Positions 36,424 to 46,133 of a DNA stretch of 64,000 nt are shown piece by piece. Every line of letters starts with the position of its first letter. Position 1 is the stretch's first letter. The position numbers and the translations under genes were made by a program. Source of the DNA: Lachancea thermotolerans CBS 6340 (Eukaryota > Ascomycota > Saccharomycetes > Saccharomycetales > Saccharomycetaceae). The notes beneath the pieces are model-generated. The model did no database searches, had not been told where the DNA came from, and was given only the letters and a program-made list of their open reading frames with translations. The stretch is from positions 868,001 to 932,000 of the forward strand of contig NC_013084.1 of NCBI RefSeq assembly GCF_000142805.1. Reading direction: 5' to 3'.

Positions 36424-37893
36424 TTATGAAACCGTACTATTACTTGGTTGATCATCATCGTTGGAGTCGTTGAGAAGATCATGCAGTTTGACCCGGGACT
36501 GCTCCGGAACTCTTGGAGGATTAACAGCCTGCTGACACGATTTTTCGCTCGCGAAGCTTGTATGCAGCTTGGGTTTAGAGTTCGCAGGAGTGCCCTTTTG
36601 TACGCGATTATCGCCGAACTTGAAATCAAGCTTAAAAATTTCACCCGTTGATTTAGATGTCGCACCAGGCGGGGGTGAGGCGTTGGATGCAACATTGAGC
36701 GAGCCGGGCGGGGTGGCCTGGCTGGTTGCTGCGCTTCCGACTCCGGAAGATCCAACGGGAAATGAAAGAATGCTGCTGGTACTTGAACTGTTGCTGGCTG
36801 AAGGGCCGAGGGACACCGCGCTCACGCGCCTGCTGAAGGTCAAAGGAGAACCGTTCTGATTAAAATTTGGACGCTTATTGCTTCCAAATCCATCCAAGAA
36901 GGCGATCGAAGACCTCCTGGAAGTGCCACTCGAAGGGCCGTTCTTCGCGTCGGCAGAACCTCTGTTCTCAATTGATACCGAGGTCCTTCTTGATCGCGGC
37001 CGAGGGCCGGAGTTCAGCGACGGGAGTTCGGATTGGCTCTTGGAGTGCGGCAGGGCATGCATTAGCGAGTGTGGGTGGGATTGCAGTTGCTGCGGTGCAT
37101 GCTGGGAGTGAGACGGCCGCTGCAGCAAGGGCTGAGCGGGGGCGTAAAACTGATTGACTCCGTGAAACGGTGGCGGGGGAAGCGGTGGCTGGGCGGGGCC
37201 TGAAGACATGTTAGCATAGGGAAGCATGTACATCGGCTGTTGAAGAAAAGTCACCGGCGGAAGCGAAGTCGAGGGCAGCGCGCGCGATCGAAGTGGCGGC
37301 GACAGCGAGGGCGGTGTGCTCGATGCGCCCACGGTCGCGGACTGCCGCGCGGGCGCCAGCGACGCCCCGGGCGGCGTGGGAAGCGCGGAAGGTAATGCAT
37401 GCGACACGGAGGAAACCACAGAAACGGGCTGTGGGCCTGCTGAGTGCGGCGCGTACGCGCCGGGGCTCTTGGCGTAGGCCATGGGCGGCGACAGCGCGCC
37501 CGCGCCGTTAATGCCGGGGTGCGCCGGGGAACTCGCGGTGTTGACGCTTGTCAGCGAGCGGGCGCGCTTGCGCTTGTTGGCGCCGCCGTTCCACCAGTTC
37601 TTGATGGCGTTGTCGCTGCGCCCGTTGTTCAGCAGGCGCGCGATTTCCGCCCACTTCTTGCCCAGCTTGTTGACCAGGTCCTCAATCACCGCGCCCTCGT
37701 CGTCCGAGATCGGCGACTTGTTGAGCGACGGCTTGAGGTTCTGGTGGTACCGCTCGCGGCACTGCTTGGGCGACCGGAACTGCAGCGACGACGCGATTCG
37801 GACCCAATTCTGCGGGCCGAGCTCCTGGACCAGCGAAAGCAGCGCCCTGTCCTCGGCCGGAGTCCACGGACCCTTCTTGGTGTGCTTGTCCAT
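36424..37893 (-). CDS. R2R3 Myb transcription factor, FlbD-like
   Basis: 489 residues from the ATG at 37893 (MDKHTKKGPWTPAED); the frame extends 12 codons further to a TTG. Two adjacent Myb repeats occupy residues 6-105. Repeat one has KGPWTPAEDRALLSLVQ and RSPKQCRERYHQNLKP; repeat two has DEGAVIEDLVNKLGKKWAEIARLL and RSDNAIKNWWNG. The remainder is Ser/Pro/Gln/Ala-rich and disordered. This is the arrangement and sequence style of Aspergillus FlbD-type regulators rather than of Bas1, Reb1, Cef1 or Dot6/Tod6. I know of no S. cerevisiae orthologue, and the S. cerevisiae interval between TIM54 and YJL055W has no such gene. Targets are unknown. Strongly GC-biased codons. Confidence 0.88.
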   Translation of the reverse strand: MDKHTKKGPWTPAEDRALLSLVQELGPQNWVRIASSLQFRSPKQCRERYHQNLKPSLNKSPISDDEGAVIEDLVNKLGKKWAEIARLLNNGRSDNAIKNWWNGGANKRKRARSLTSVNTASSPAHPGINGAGALSPPMAYAKSPGAYAPHSAGPQPVSVVSSVSHALPSALPTPPGASLAPARQSATVGASSTPPSLSPPLRSRALPSTSLPPVTFLQQPMYMLPYANMSSGPAQPPLPPPPFHGVNQFYAPAQPLLQRPSHSQHAPQQLQSHPHSLMHALPHSKSQSELPSLNSGPRPRSRRTSVSIENRGSADAKNGPSSGTSRRSSIAFLDGFGSNKRPNFNQNGSPLTFSRRVSAVSLGPSASNSSSTSSILSFPVGSSGVGSAATSQATPPGSLNVASNASPPPGATSKSTGEIFKLDFKFGDNRVQKGTPANSKPKLHTSFASEKSCQQAVNPPRVPEQSRVKLHDLLNDSNDDDQPSNSTVS

Positions 37894-39140
37894 GCAAGGA
37901 AAGGCCAAACTGTCGAAAAGAAGGGACAACTTGCTCTGCTTCCAGTGACTTGGCGGTGTGGCACTGTGGATCTGTACCCGAAACCCTGTAACCTCGGACC
38001 GTCCCTAAAAACGTGTGGGGTTCCGGCGGTGAACTGGAATGAACTAGCGTTGGTTGGGAGACAAAACACCTGTTATCCTCGCCAGATTGATTTGGCTTTT
38101 CTAAGTCCACTTTTTTTCTTTTCGGCCATGCCAAAATCTGTCTCCTTTGTATGAGCGTTGAAGAAGCCTGTACCGTCCTTTCCTTCCTCCAGCCCTGTAC
38201 TGAAAAATTTGTTCGATGCCTAAGACGCCTGCAGATGCATGCGACAACAACGGCTTACCAAAGCAACTGCCATCGCTGCGTTCCTGCCGTGTGGTGTTCG
38301 CACCTGCCCGCTTTGGCGCACCTTCGTTCCCTTCGCCTGCTGCCGCTCAGATCCGCCCGTTAGATCGCCGCAGTAGTCACCATGACTTCCATACCGGATG
38401 CTGCAGCGTTCCTAGTTGCCAGCCGTAACGGGCGTCGCACGGGATATGTGCGGAACACAGCCACGGCGGTTTCTATGCGTGATTATGCATACGCTCGAGC
38501 ACCTGGCTGATCTGCGGGCGACTCCCGAGAAGCCGTAAACGCCTGCAGTGAAAGGAAGCTTCGCTATCGCCGCCGCTGGCCGCCGGCGCGAGCGGATGCC
38601 CGCAACGCAGCGAATGCCTGTTTTCTAAACGGAAGTCGCGCCGAGCACAGGGCTGTCCAGGAGCTTTACAACCAGGCCGTAAATCTAGTCCCTCTTCTTC
38701 TATGCGTGTTTGCACACGTCATGATGACCCACACTGCTAAGACGCGCCGCAGCATATGGCCGACGCGCCGTGCATGCTAAGGGGGAATTTAAAATTCTTT
38801 TCATTATGTAATCAGAGGCCGTCTTTGCTGTTGAGAAGGGCTAGGCTGTTCTGCATTCGCGCCAAAAAAAGATCTGGCGTCCAAAGAAGAATGGTGCATG
38901 ATTCTTAACATTTCTGCTGCAGATCTTGAGTGCGTGCTACGGGCGGGATAGAAGCTCTCGAGCGCGGGAGACCATGTGACGTGGACGCGGCGGTGGGCTG
39001 GATAAGAAAAGCCCGTGGCTCGGCAGCGGAGACCCTGCTTAAACGTATATGCAGAAGAGGCTGCTCACGGCCAACGAGCGGTTCCTGAGAACGACGGTTT
39101 GAAACGTGCGTTGGGGAGCGAGCGCGCGCGGCGGCGAGTG

Positions 39141-39170
39141 CGGAGGCGCGTGGAGGCGCGTGGAAGCGCG
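39141..39170. repeat. Three 10-bp GC-rich tandem repeats
   Basis: Units CGGAGGCGCG, TGGAGGCGCG and TGGAAGCGCG in direct succession, each differing from the next by one base. Confidence 0.85.
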
Positions 39171-39174
39171 TGGG

Positions 39175-39198
39175 CTGGCCGCGCTACAGCGCGGCCAG
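39175..39198. repeat. Perfect 11-bp inverted repeat, 2-base centre
   Basis: Arms CTGGCCGCGCT and AGCGCGGCCAG are exact reverse complements separated by AC. This could form a very stable hairpin or cruciform, or be a binding site for a dimeric protein. It follows the tandem repeats with four bases between. Confidence 0.85.
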
Positions 39199-39906
39199 GC
39201 CGTTTGCCGGTGCAAAGTCCGAGAAGTCCAGGCGATAGATCTGCGTTGTTGGGCCGAGGCCGAATACCGCGCGGATACGGGCGGCGGCCTTGTTGTGTTA
39301 GCAGGGAGAGGGAGAGAAGGGGGCAGAAACAGTGGCGCGCGATACGGCGGACTTTCCCTCGGAGTCGGCGCGAGGTGTCGTCCCGCGTTCTGAACGGCGA
39401 AGTGTGATAGTAGAAAAAAAAGGAATGCCGCGATGTCATCGTGCGTGATGTGGCGGGCCTAATCCGCTAACCGGCAGCGAAGCGCGGCCGCGCAGCGGCG
39501 TCGCCACGGAAGCCCCGCGAGCCAAATGCGCGGAATTCGCCGCGCTTCCGCTTACGGTATCAGAGCTGGCGCTCGGAGTGCTGTTGTCCGGCAAGGTGCA
39601 TGAGGAGCACGTGAGCGAGGTGCGGGAGCCAACGGCAGCGGAATGGGAGCAACGGCTGCAGAGGTGCGGTGTGAGCGCGACACGGGAGACGAGAGGCTGG
39701 AGGCCAATTACGAGAGATGGGTTGGCTCCGGAGGCATCGAGCACGTGACCGGCAGGTGCCGTTCAAAGTGCTACAACGGCCGGCGGAGCTGATCCCGCTG
39801 CTTTTCAGCTTTGGTAAAACGATATTCGGTTTATTCATAATATTTTACGTAAGTGTGCTCTAAAGTGGTCGGAGTCCTCGAAATCATAAATATTGACAAG
39901 CCTGGG

Positions 39907-39928
39907 CGAATAGAATAGAATAGAATAG
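39907..39928. repeat. GAATA pentanucleotide run
   Basis: Four consecutive GAATA units followed by two GACGTA units; simple-sequence repeat downstream of the LOG gene. Confidence 0.7.
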
Positions 39929-40059
39929 ACGTAGACGTAGTTGGATCCCCAAGGCGGCTGGGGACAGTGTATCGGCGGGTTTGTGTCTAGCGAGTGGAGC
40001 AGCGGGCAGACGGGGCCGGTCGAGCGTCCGCGACAGGGAGGGCCTGCCTCCGGCAAAGC

Positions 40060-40779
40060 TCAGTTGCCCTCGTGCTCGTCGCTCCAGTTCAGGTTGAAGC
40101 GGCCGTCGGGCACCTGGTACTGCTGGATCTTGTCGATGACCTCCTCGGCGGTGGTGGCGACCTGGATGATGCGGCCGTTCTTCTCGCTGATGAAGCCGCT
40201 CTCGATGGAGTGCTGGATGAAGCGGAGCAGGCTGTCGAAAAAGCCGTCGGTGTTGAAGAGCACGACGGGCTTCTGGTGGATGCCCAGCTGGGACCACGTG
40301 ATGCACTCCATGATCTCCTCCAGGGTGCCGTAGCCGCCCGGCATGGCCACGAACGCGTCGCTCTCGGTCGCCATCATGCGCTTACGCGTGTGCATGTCGG
40401 GGACGATAGTCGTCGAGCCGTACTCGTGGCTGAGCGGCGTGGAGCCCTTGTGGTTCTCGACGGACTTGCGGATTTCCTCGTTGAACGTCGACACCGAGGC
40501 CTTTCCGGTCGCCTCGGGCGCCTCGGACTCCTCAGTGCGCTCGCGCGCCACCAGCGCGTTGGGGATGATCCCGTGCACGAACCCGTCCACGTCAGGGCCC
40601 ATGGTTGCGCGCGCGATCTCGCCCATCAGCCCGGTGGTGCCGCCACCGTACACGAGCTTCCAGCGCATGGAGTGCAGCAGCTGGCCCAGCTTGCGGGCCT
40701 CGTCCGAGAACTTAGGGTCCTTGCCGAACGAAGATCCGCAGTAGACGCACACAGCTTTTTGCGATTTGATCTCAGTCAT
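40060..40779 (-). CDS. LOG1: LOG-family nucleotide phosphoribohydrolase
   Basis: 239 residues (yeast YJL055W 245). The family (often mislabelled lysine decarboxylase) cleaves nucleoside 5'-monophosphates to base and ribose 5-phosphate; plant members activate cytokinins, and the yeast protein is linked to resistance to toxic pyrimidine analogues. It shows VYCGSS at the N-terminus, [18 protein letters not shown] (131-136) and the catalytic PGGYGTLEE (147-155). Codons are strongly GC-ending (CTG, CGC, GTG), unlike genes outside the 37-43 kb interval. Gene order (between TIM54/YJL054W and ZAP1/YJL056C) argues that this is the ordinary orthologue and not a transferred gene. Confidence 0.95.
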   Translation of the reverse strand: MTEIKSQKAVCVYCGSSFGKDPKFSDEARKLGQLLHSMRWKLVYGGGTTGLMGEIARATMGPDVDGFVHGIIPNALVARERTEESEAPEATGKASVSTFNEEIRKSVENHKGSTPLSHEYGSTTIVPDMHTRKRMMATESDAFVAMPGGYGTLEEIMECITWSQLGIHQKPVVLFNTDGFFDSLLRFIQHSIESGFISEKNGRIIQVATTAEEVIDKIQQYQVPDGRFNLNWSDEHEGN

Positions 40780-42729
40780 TGTAGCTTGGGAGTTGGCGAT
40801 TTGGTGTTTTCAAGGGGCGATCGAAAGTCAGAGAGGCAGCGGTGGATGGCTGGTTCTTTGTTCCGTGTTGGGAATGGTTTATTGAGAAAGTGGACAGAGC
40901 GTTTTGCAGTTTCAGCGCCGGTCTCTTATACTTGTTTCCCGTTGACTTGTTTGGGCTGGAGGTGTTAGTCCTCGGGGACAGATAGCTTAATTTTTGGGTA
41001 TCTGCACGTCACTAAATCATTAACGAAGCGAAATGACCCGTGCGGAAGGACCGGGAACCTGGTATTGGAACTTCCACCGACTCGCCCCGGCCAAAGAGGC
41101 ACGGGCTGAGCGAAACAGACGCCCGGCACAAGCGGTACGGCGCCGATGAAGGCGTCCCAGCACGTAGCTCAGCACTGCGATATCGCTTTCGTCCATAGCT
41201 ACACATGTTTGTATGAGACCGGGCCTTGACAGCTGCGCCTGGCCGCTGGCACCGGCTGGGAACTGCCGGATGTTTCGGGCGGGCCGGACTCGACGCTTGC
41301 CAGCGTGAAGCCAATGTTGCGTTGTTATCGCAGCGATGCCCTGCACGTGACATACGCCGATATAAATTTGAGCCCTCGCTGCCGTGGCGACGGCGCGTTT
41401 GGCCGAGCTCCGGAAGATCTGGCAAGGTGCTAGCACAGGCAGCTAACTTTCTAGGATTTTCTGCCGAAGCGTGTTTCAGCCGCACGAATCTTTGCCATTG
41501 CGAACACCCAAGCCCTCACGCCGGCCCGCGCGGCGCGAGGGCGCCAATACGGAAAAGGTACTGACACGCGCGTCCGTCGCCTTTACGCGACTTCTTCCGC
41601 GATAGAATCCCGGGCTCAGGCAGCGCAGGCGCCGCCGCAGATCACATGCTTGCTGCGGCGAAACTAGCGCGCGCCCGCTGGAGAAGACAGAGCACCAGCG
41701 TCCAGCAAAAACTCCGTCGCGGTCTCATGCACTATCGGGAGCCAGCGAGAGGCCCTGCGATGATCTGCGCGACAGACGTGCGGCACCCGTTGGGTTTTGG
41801 AGCGTTCGTACACAGCGACCAGCGCATATAAAACGAAAGATTGCCGCCAGGGGAAAGGAAACTGTCTTGGCACCCAGGGGCAAAGCGCGGCCTTCCACCG
41901 CGTGAGGAAGCGAGCTAAATGACTGAGGAAAGGGCGGGGAGCCCCCTGCAATGCACGGGAGCGAATTACTGCCAGGCGCTCCTGCCACGCGCCTTGCCGA
42001 GCGCCGCCCGGGTGGCAAAATTGCTAAACTTGGGTCGGCACTCCAAACTTAATATACGGCGCTCGCCAGCCCCGGAGACAGCAGTGCCAAAATTTCCAGA
42101 GAATATCGGGTCACAGTGGCTCCACAGGGGCAGCTTCGAGCTGCGAGCTTAGTTGCGCATCGCCGGTTCGGAGATCCGTCGAACGTGATACAAAACGTGA
42201 CCTCTCTTCTGCGGGAGCACGGCGCCTTTGGCTACAGCGATTAACGGCATGCCCGGACCGACGGCGCACGAGCTTTGTCAAGGATACAAACGCCTCAGTG
42301 CGAAAGCGGGCTCAAAATGAGTCGTTTCGGTCTTTACAGCACGCATCATGTGGAGCGGCTAGTGAACATTCCAGCGGGAGACAGGCTCTCGTGACTTCGT
42401 CTTCAGTGATACGATGAAACCACATGGGTCTCATGGGTCCTCTGCTTGGTTTTCAAAGAGCACAGCCGCATAACCCACAAGGTAGAAGCGCGCTGCCGTC
42501 GGAAGCCACTGTGCCATACCAAGAGCGTGTTGAGTACTGGAGTATGCGGAAACAGCTCCATCAAATCCCATTTTGAGTTAAGAGCTGAGGACATTAAAGT
42601 CTCGGCGATCTCGCAAACCTTTTGAAACGCTTCTGCTTTCTATCATCGACAACATCGATCTACATCTGTGAGCCCGTTGCCGTCCCTTTGCAGATACCAA
42701 GCTCCCAGACAGCTAGGGAATAACACAAG
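40780..42729. other. GC-rich 1.95-kb divergent intergenic region LOG1-ZAP1
   Basis: Both genes read away from this gap, so it carries both promoters. It is GC-rich for most of its length (43 of 60 bases in 41221-41280). Overlapping minus-strand frames of 138-157 codons at 41012-41485 are Arg/Ser/Pro-rich chance frames. I looked for the Zap1 site ACCTTNAAGGT, since ZAP1 controls itself in S. cerevisiae, and found no full match by eye. Confidence 0.6.
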
Positions 42730-44778
42730 ATGCCCAACTCACAGGGCGTCGTCCACGGCCACATCCACAACTTCAACAGCGTTACTTACATCCATGGGCA
42801 TGTTCATCGCAAGTCATCAGTGTCCGAAAGGCCGGCCGGGGTCCTGAGGGACCTGGCCCCCGAAGGCGCCCAACTGCAGGCGGAAGAGGCGCTGGACTTC
42901 CACAACGGTTCCGAGCTTGCGCAACTGCCGCAGGTGTCTGCCCCTGTACCGAACGCGCCTCTGTCCCCGCCGGGGTCGAATTCGGATGTGATGAATGCCA
43001 TCGCCACGGACCCCAGTCTCTGCTCTCAGTTCAAGGATTGCCAGCACTTTGAATTTATGAATTACCACAATCTCAATCTTTTCGGCAAAAACAAGGCGCC
43101 TCCGGCCTCCGACGAAACGCTAGTCATGCCCGACAAACGGCGGAAGCTCGCCGACTGCTCGTGCCACCCACGTGTCGTCGAAATATGCTGCGAAGAGGAC
43201 CACGAATTCAATGGACAGCCCTCTGCGTCTCCGTTGAACGAAGATCTTGTGCTTTTCACCAACAACGTCGAGGCCAACCGTCCTTTGCATCAGACTGCAA
43301 TTCCCATTGTCTCGAACCTGCCGGACCTCATAGACTGCGACTTGACGTGTGCGTCTTCCAATCCGGAAGATGATCAGCTATTTGAGAAGCTGTGCGAACA
43401 GTGCGTGGACCTCGACCAGAGCGAAAACCACCACTCTCACAATCATACACACAACAATAGAAGCGCATGCGAGCCTGTGCCCGCTGCGCCTTCAAACCCT
43501 ACCTCCTCCCACGACCATGTCATCAACTCTTCCTCTGACATGAAAATCCTCGAAGATTTGGCAAACATCTCTAGCATGTATGACTTCCCCTTTGGTAAGC
43601 ATATTCACTCGCATGACAACGCGATCAATGGCGATAACATCAACCTACTCCAAACTTCACTTCCTGGTCTGAAGGCCGAGAACTTGGACGAACAACTAAA
43701 CAAAGCCCATCACCACCATCGCATTGAAGTCCATCCGCATCCTGCTCATCAGGGGTCTAATACGCAAGATCCAAATTTCAGCAACGAACGGAACTCTCAA
43801 CTGCCCGACTTCGGCACATTCATGGATTATGGAAAGATCCACCATGGGACCTCGCAACAGGAGTTTCCGCCACCAGATATGAGAAATCACACTGTAAACT
43901 TCAATTGGAGCTTCAAAGACGACGACTCCAAAGTTAATTGTGGGTGGAATCACTGTCCTCAAAAATACGATTCACTCATTGATCTTCAGTCACATATTTT
44001 GAGAGACCATATAAGCGAGGGCACAACTGCCACTAAGTTACCAACGCCTAGGACCCAGTTCGACTGCGAGTGGGATAACTGTGGTTTCGAGGGAGATGAT
44101 ATGTGCACCCTAATCAACCATATCAATGGTAAGCACGGCATAGCGTTCAACATGAAGTTTCTAGATAAAGACAAGCTAGAAGAGCAAAGTGAACAGCATC
44201 ATATGCTCCACTGTGACGAGGCTTGCGATGACTGCCGCCCTTGCAAAGATCACAACGATGAACAAGACCACACTTGTCGATGGGAAGGATGTATGCAAGT
44301 TTTCAATTCCTGCGAGGAGCTTAATGGACACATTGAAAAGGTTCATATCCCTCGGGGAAAATCCTCCTATGTCTGCGGGTGGGAAAATTGCGGCAAGGTT
44401 ATTACACAAAGACAGAAGCTTTTAAGGCACTTACGTGTTCATACCCGGTACAAGCCTTGTAAATGCCCACATTGTGCTAAAACATTTTCTACTCAAGATA
44501 TTCTTCAACAGCACATTCGCACGCACTCAGGCGAAAAACCTTATAAGTGCGTCCACTGTGGGAAGGGGTTTGCGACTTCAAGCTCCCTGCGGATTCACAT
44601 CCGCACCCACACTGGTGAGAAACCACTGGAATGCAAGGTGTGCGGTAAACGATTTAATGAGAGCTCAAACTTGAGCAAGCACATGAGAACGCATGAGAGG
44701 AAATACAAATGTGGAAAGTGCAAAAGGAGTTTCGACCTGCAAGAGCAGTTAGAGGTGCATCAAAGTAGATGTTACTGA
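42730..44778 (+). CDS. ZAP1: Zinc-responsive transcriptional activator Zap1
   Basis: 682 residues (yeast Zap1 880). Activates zinc-uptake genes when zinc is scarce. The N-terminus keeps the conserved block VVHGHIHNFNSVTYIHGHVH and the CQHFEFMNYH motif of the first activation domain; His/Cys-rich stretches follow. From about residue 402 there are seven C2H2 fingers: two with CxWxxC spacing in the zinc-sensing activation domain 2, then five making the DNA-binding domain (CRWEGC, CGWENC, CPHC, CVHC, CKVC types). A last finger-like CGKC...HQSRC closes the protein. The start ATG is the first in the frame. The 5' third is GC-rich, the 3' part returns to normal composition. Homologue of YJL056C, convergent with EFM2. 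Confidence 0.97.
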   Translation: MPNSQGVVHGHIHNFNSVTYIHGHVHRKSSVSERPAGVLRDLAPEGAQLQAEEALDFHNGSELAQLPQVSAPVPNAPLSPPGSNSDVMNAIATDPSLCSQFKDCQHFEFMNYHNLNLFGKNKAPPASDETLVMPDKRRKLADCSCHPRVVEICCEEDHEFNGQPSASPLNEDLVLFTNNVEANRPLHQTAIPIVSNLPDLIDCDLTCASSNPEDDQLFEKLCEQCVDLDQSENHHSHNHTHNNRSACEPVPAAPSNPTSSHDHVINSSSDMKILEDLANISSMYDFPFGKHIHSHDNAINGDNINLLQTSLPGLKAENLDEQLNKAHHHHRIEVHPHPAHQGSNTQDPNFSNERNSQLPDFGTFMDYGKIHHGTSQQEFPPPDMRNHTVNFNWSFKDDDSKVNCGWNHCPQKYDSLIDLQSHILRDHISEGTTATKLPTPRTQFDCEWDNCGFEGDDMCTLINHINGKHGIAFNMKFLDKDKLEEQSEQHHMLHCDEACDDCRPCKDHNDEQDHTCRWEGCMQVFNSCEELNGHIEKVHIPRGKSSYVCGWENCGKVITQRQKLLRHLRVHTRYKPCKCPHCAKTFSTQDILQQHIRTHSGEKPYKCVHCGKGFATSSSLRIHIRTHTGEKPLECKVCGKRFNESSNLSKHMRTHERKYKCGKCKRSFDLQEQLEVHQSRCY

Positions 44779-44879
44779 CGCTTCAAGAGGTTTAGGAGGC
44801 TGTGCGTACAACTTCAAGAGATAAATTTAGGCATTATATATTGCATTAAAATACTTCAAGTATTGAAACGACTCCAAAA

Positions 44880-46133
44880 TCAATCGGACTGGTTTGCGTT
44901 TACCGGAACGATCTTTTTATAAAGGTAGGAAACTTTGCCCCAATCATCAACGCCTTCGTCTAATTCTTCTTTTATCACCTGTAAGCTGGCGTCTCTTATT
45001 AAACCCCAAAGGTGCTGCCTTTCGTCATGATATTTTTGGCGGATTGGAACTTCAAGATAAAGAACGCCTCGAGGGCTGAGAAATTTTGAGATCATGTCCA
45101 CAATCCATTGAGGGTGTTGTGGCGAATACACCGGATCTGCAATCAATAAAACGTCAAATTTGTGCGCCCCATACGTTTTTTCAAAAGAGTCGGGGTTTGT
45201 CCAGTCCAAGACGTCTGCATATACTTTCAAGTCGGATCTCGAATTACAGCAATTAATTTTAACATTCTCTTTCAAATTTGTGACAATCTCGGGCAGATCT
45301 GTTAAATGCATTGAACAGTTGTGACCGCTGTTACTCTCAAGCATTTTGAGTACCAAAGAAATTCCTACAAGTCCCGTTCCCGCGCCAAGTTCAAGAATGC
45401 GGAGATCCCTTTGCCGCTCAAACTTGGAGAAGTTTTCGCAAAGCTTTCGAGCCAGCACCAAAGAAGCACCCCACGTTTTTAAACCAAGATTGTCAGAGGT
45501 TAAGGCAGGTTCATGGAGCTTAACGCCAGTTCGCAGCCCACCTATTTTAAAAATCCGGTTCATAGCGGGTTGCGCGGTGCGACCGCACTTTTCGGAAATC
45601 CTCATGCTAGCTTCCTTCAAAATGCGCTCATTGACTTGGTCTGCAGTTTGCATTTTTTCGTACTTAGACAGCACCATTGTATAGTACATCAAAAGGTCCT
45701 TTCCATCAGCAGTCGAAGCTAGTCCTGGTACCCGGGCACAAATTTTTGCCGGCGTATCGAGGACGCTCATGCCGAAACCAGAACACCAGCTCGCGAACGC
45801 CTCTATTTGTGAGACCGTGATGTCCTTTTCGCGGCAAACAGATTCAACGCTTCGATCTATGGTATCATCACGCTCACTAAAGTTAACATTTATCGACGGC
45901 CTCAGAAGAAGCAGAGCTGTTAATACAACGCTTGGAGGAGCAATCGCAACATGCGGTAAATCTATAACTCCAATAGGTGCGTCCACCTCTTCTTCTAAAT
46001 CCCTGTCATTGTACGCGCTTTCTTGCGGTTGAATTACTGTAACTAAAGTATCCGATGAGATGCTTCTCATCTGGTTCCCAGCACAGGCAGAAGGCTTTTC
46101 AGAGCCCGAAAGAAAATCCAACGGATCAAACAT
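44880..46133 (-). CDS. EFM2: Elongation factor 2 lysine methyltransferase Efm2
   Basis: S-adenosylmethionine-dependent methyltransferase that modifies eEF2 (and eEF3) in the cytosol. 417 residues from the ATG at 46133, whose start MFDPLDFL matches yeast Efm2 MFDPLDLY; a TTG two codons upstream is ignored. Class-I motif LELGAGTGLVGISLVL, the LTDLPEIVTNLKENV strand and DVLLIADPVYSPQHP mark the seven-beta-strand fold. The NCGRTAQP and KLHEPALTSDNLGLKTWG blocks are typical of the family. Homologue of YBR271W, placed between the chromosome X-type genes ZAP1 and IKS1. Confidence 0.95.
   Translation of the reverse strand: MFDPLDFLSGSEKPSACAGNQMRSISSDTLVTVIQPQESAYNDRDLEEEVDAPIGVIDLPHVAIAPPSVVLTALLLLRPSINVNFSERDDTIDRSVESVCREKDITVSQIEAFASWCSGFGMSVLDTPAKICARVPGLASTADGKDLLMYYTMVLSKYEKMQTADQVNERILKEASMRISEKCGRTAQPAMNRIFKIGGLRTGVKLHEPALTSDNLGLKTWGASLVLARKLCENFSKFERQRDLRILELGAGTGLVGISLVLKMLESNSGHNCSMHLTDLPEIVTNLKENVKINCCNSRSDLKVYADVLDWTNPDSFEKTYGAHKFDVLLIADPVYSPQHPQWIVDMISKFLSPRGVLYLEVPIRQKYHDERQHLWGLIRDASLQVIKEELDEGVDDWGKVSYLYKKIVPVNANQSD

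Larger units (their letters stand above)
37894..40059. other. GC-rich 2.2-kb gap between Myb gene and LOG gene
   Basis: No gene I can support, although long overlapping frames occur on several strands because GC-rich DNA has few stops. It holds three imperfect 10-bp tandem repeats (39141-39170) directly followed by a 24-bp near-perfect palindrome (39175-39198), and GAATA and GACGTA short repeats near 39907-39940. It is the likely long promoter of the Myb gene. Confidence 0.6.

Noticed and set aside
37444-38154. 236-codon plus-strand frame over the Myb gene start
   Set aside because: Antisense shadow in GC-rich DNA; the opposite strand encodes two intact Myb repeats.
39994-40968. 324-codon plus-strand frame over LOG1
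   Set aside because: Longer than LOG1 itself, but it is the antisense shadow of a GC-rich gene, where stop codons are rare. Its composition (Arg, Val, Leu, His, Ala rich) matches no family, while the minus-strand frame has clear LOG motifs.
41012-41485. Overlapping 157- and 138-codon minus-strand frames between LOG1 and ZAP1
   Set aside because: Two frames open at once, rich in Arg, Ser and Pro, no family resemblance; typical of chance frames in GC-rich spacer.
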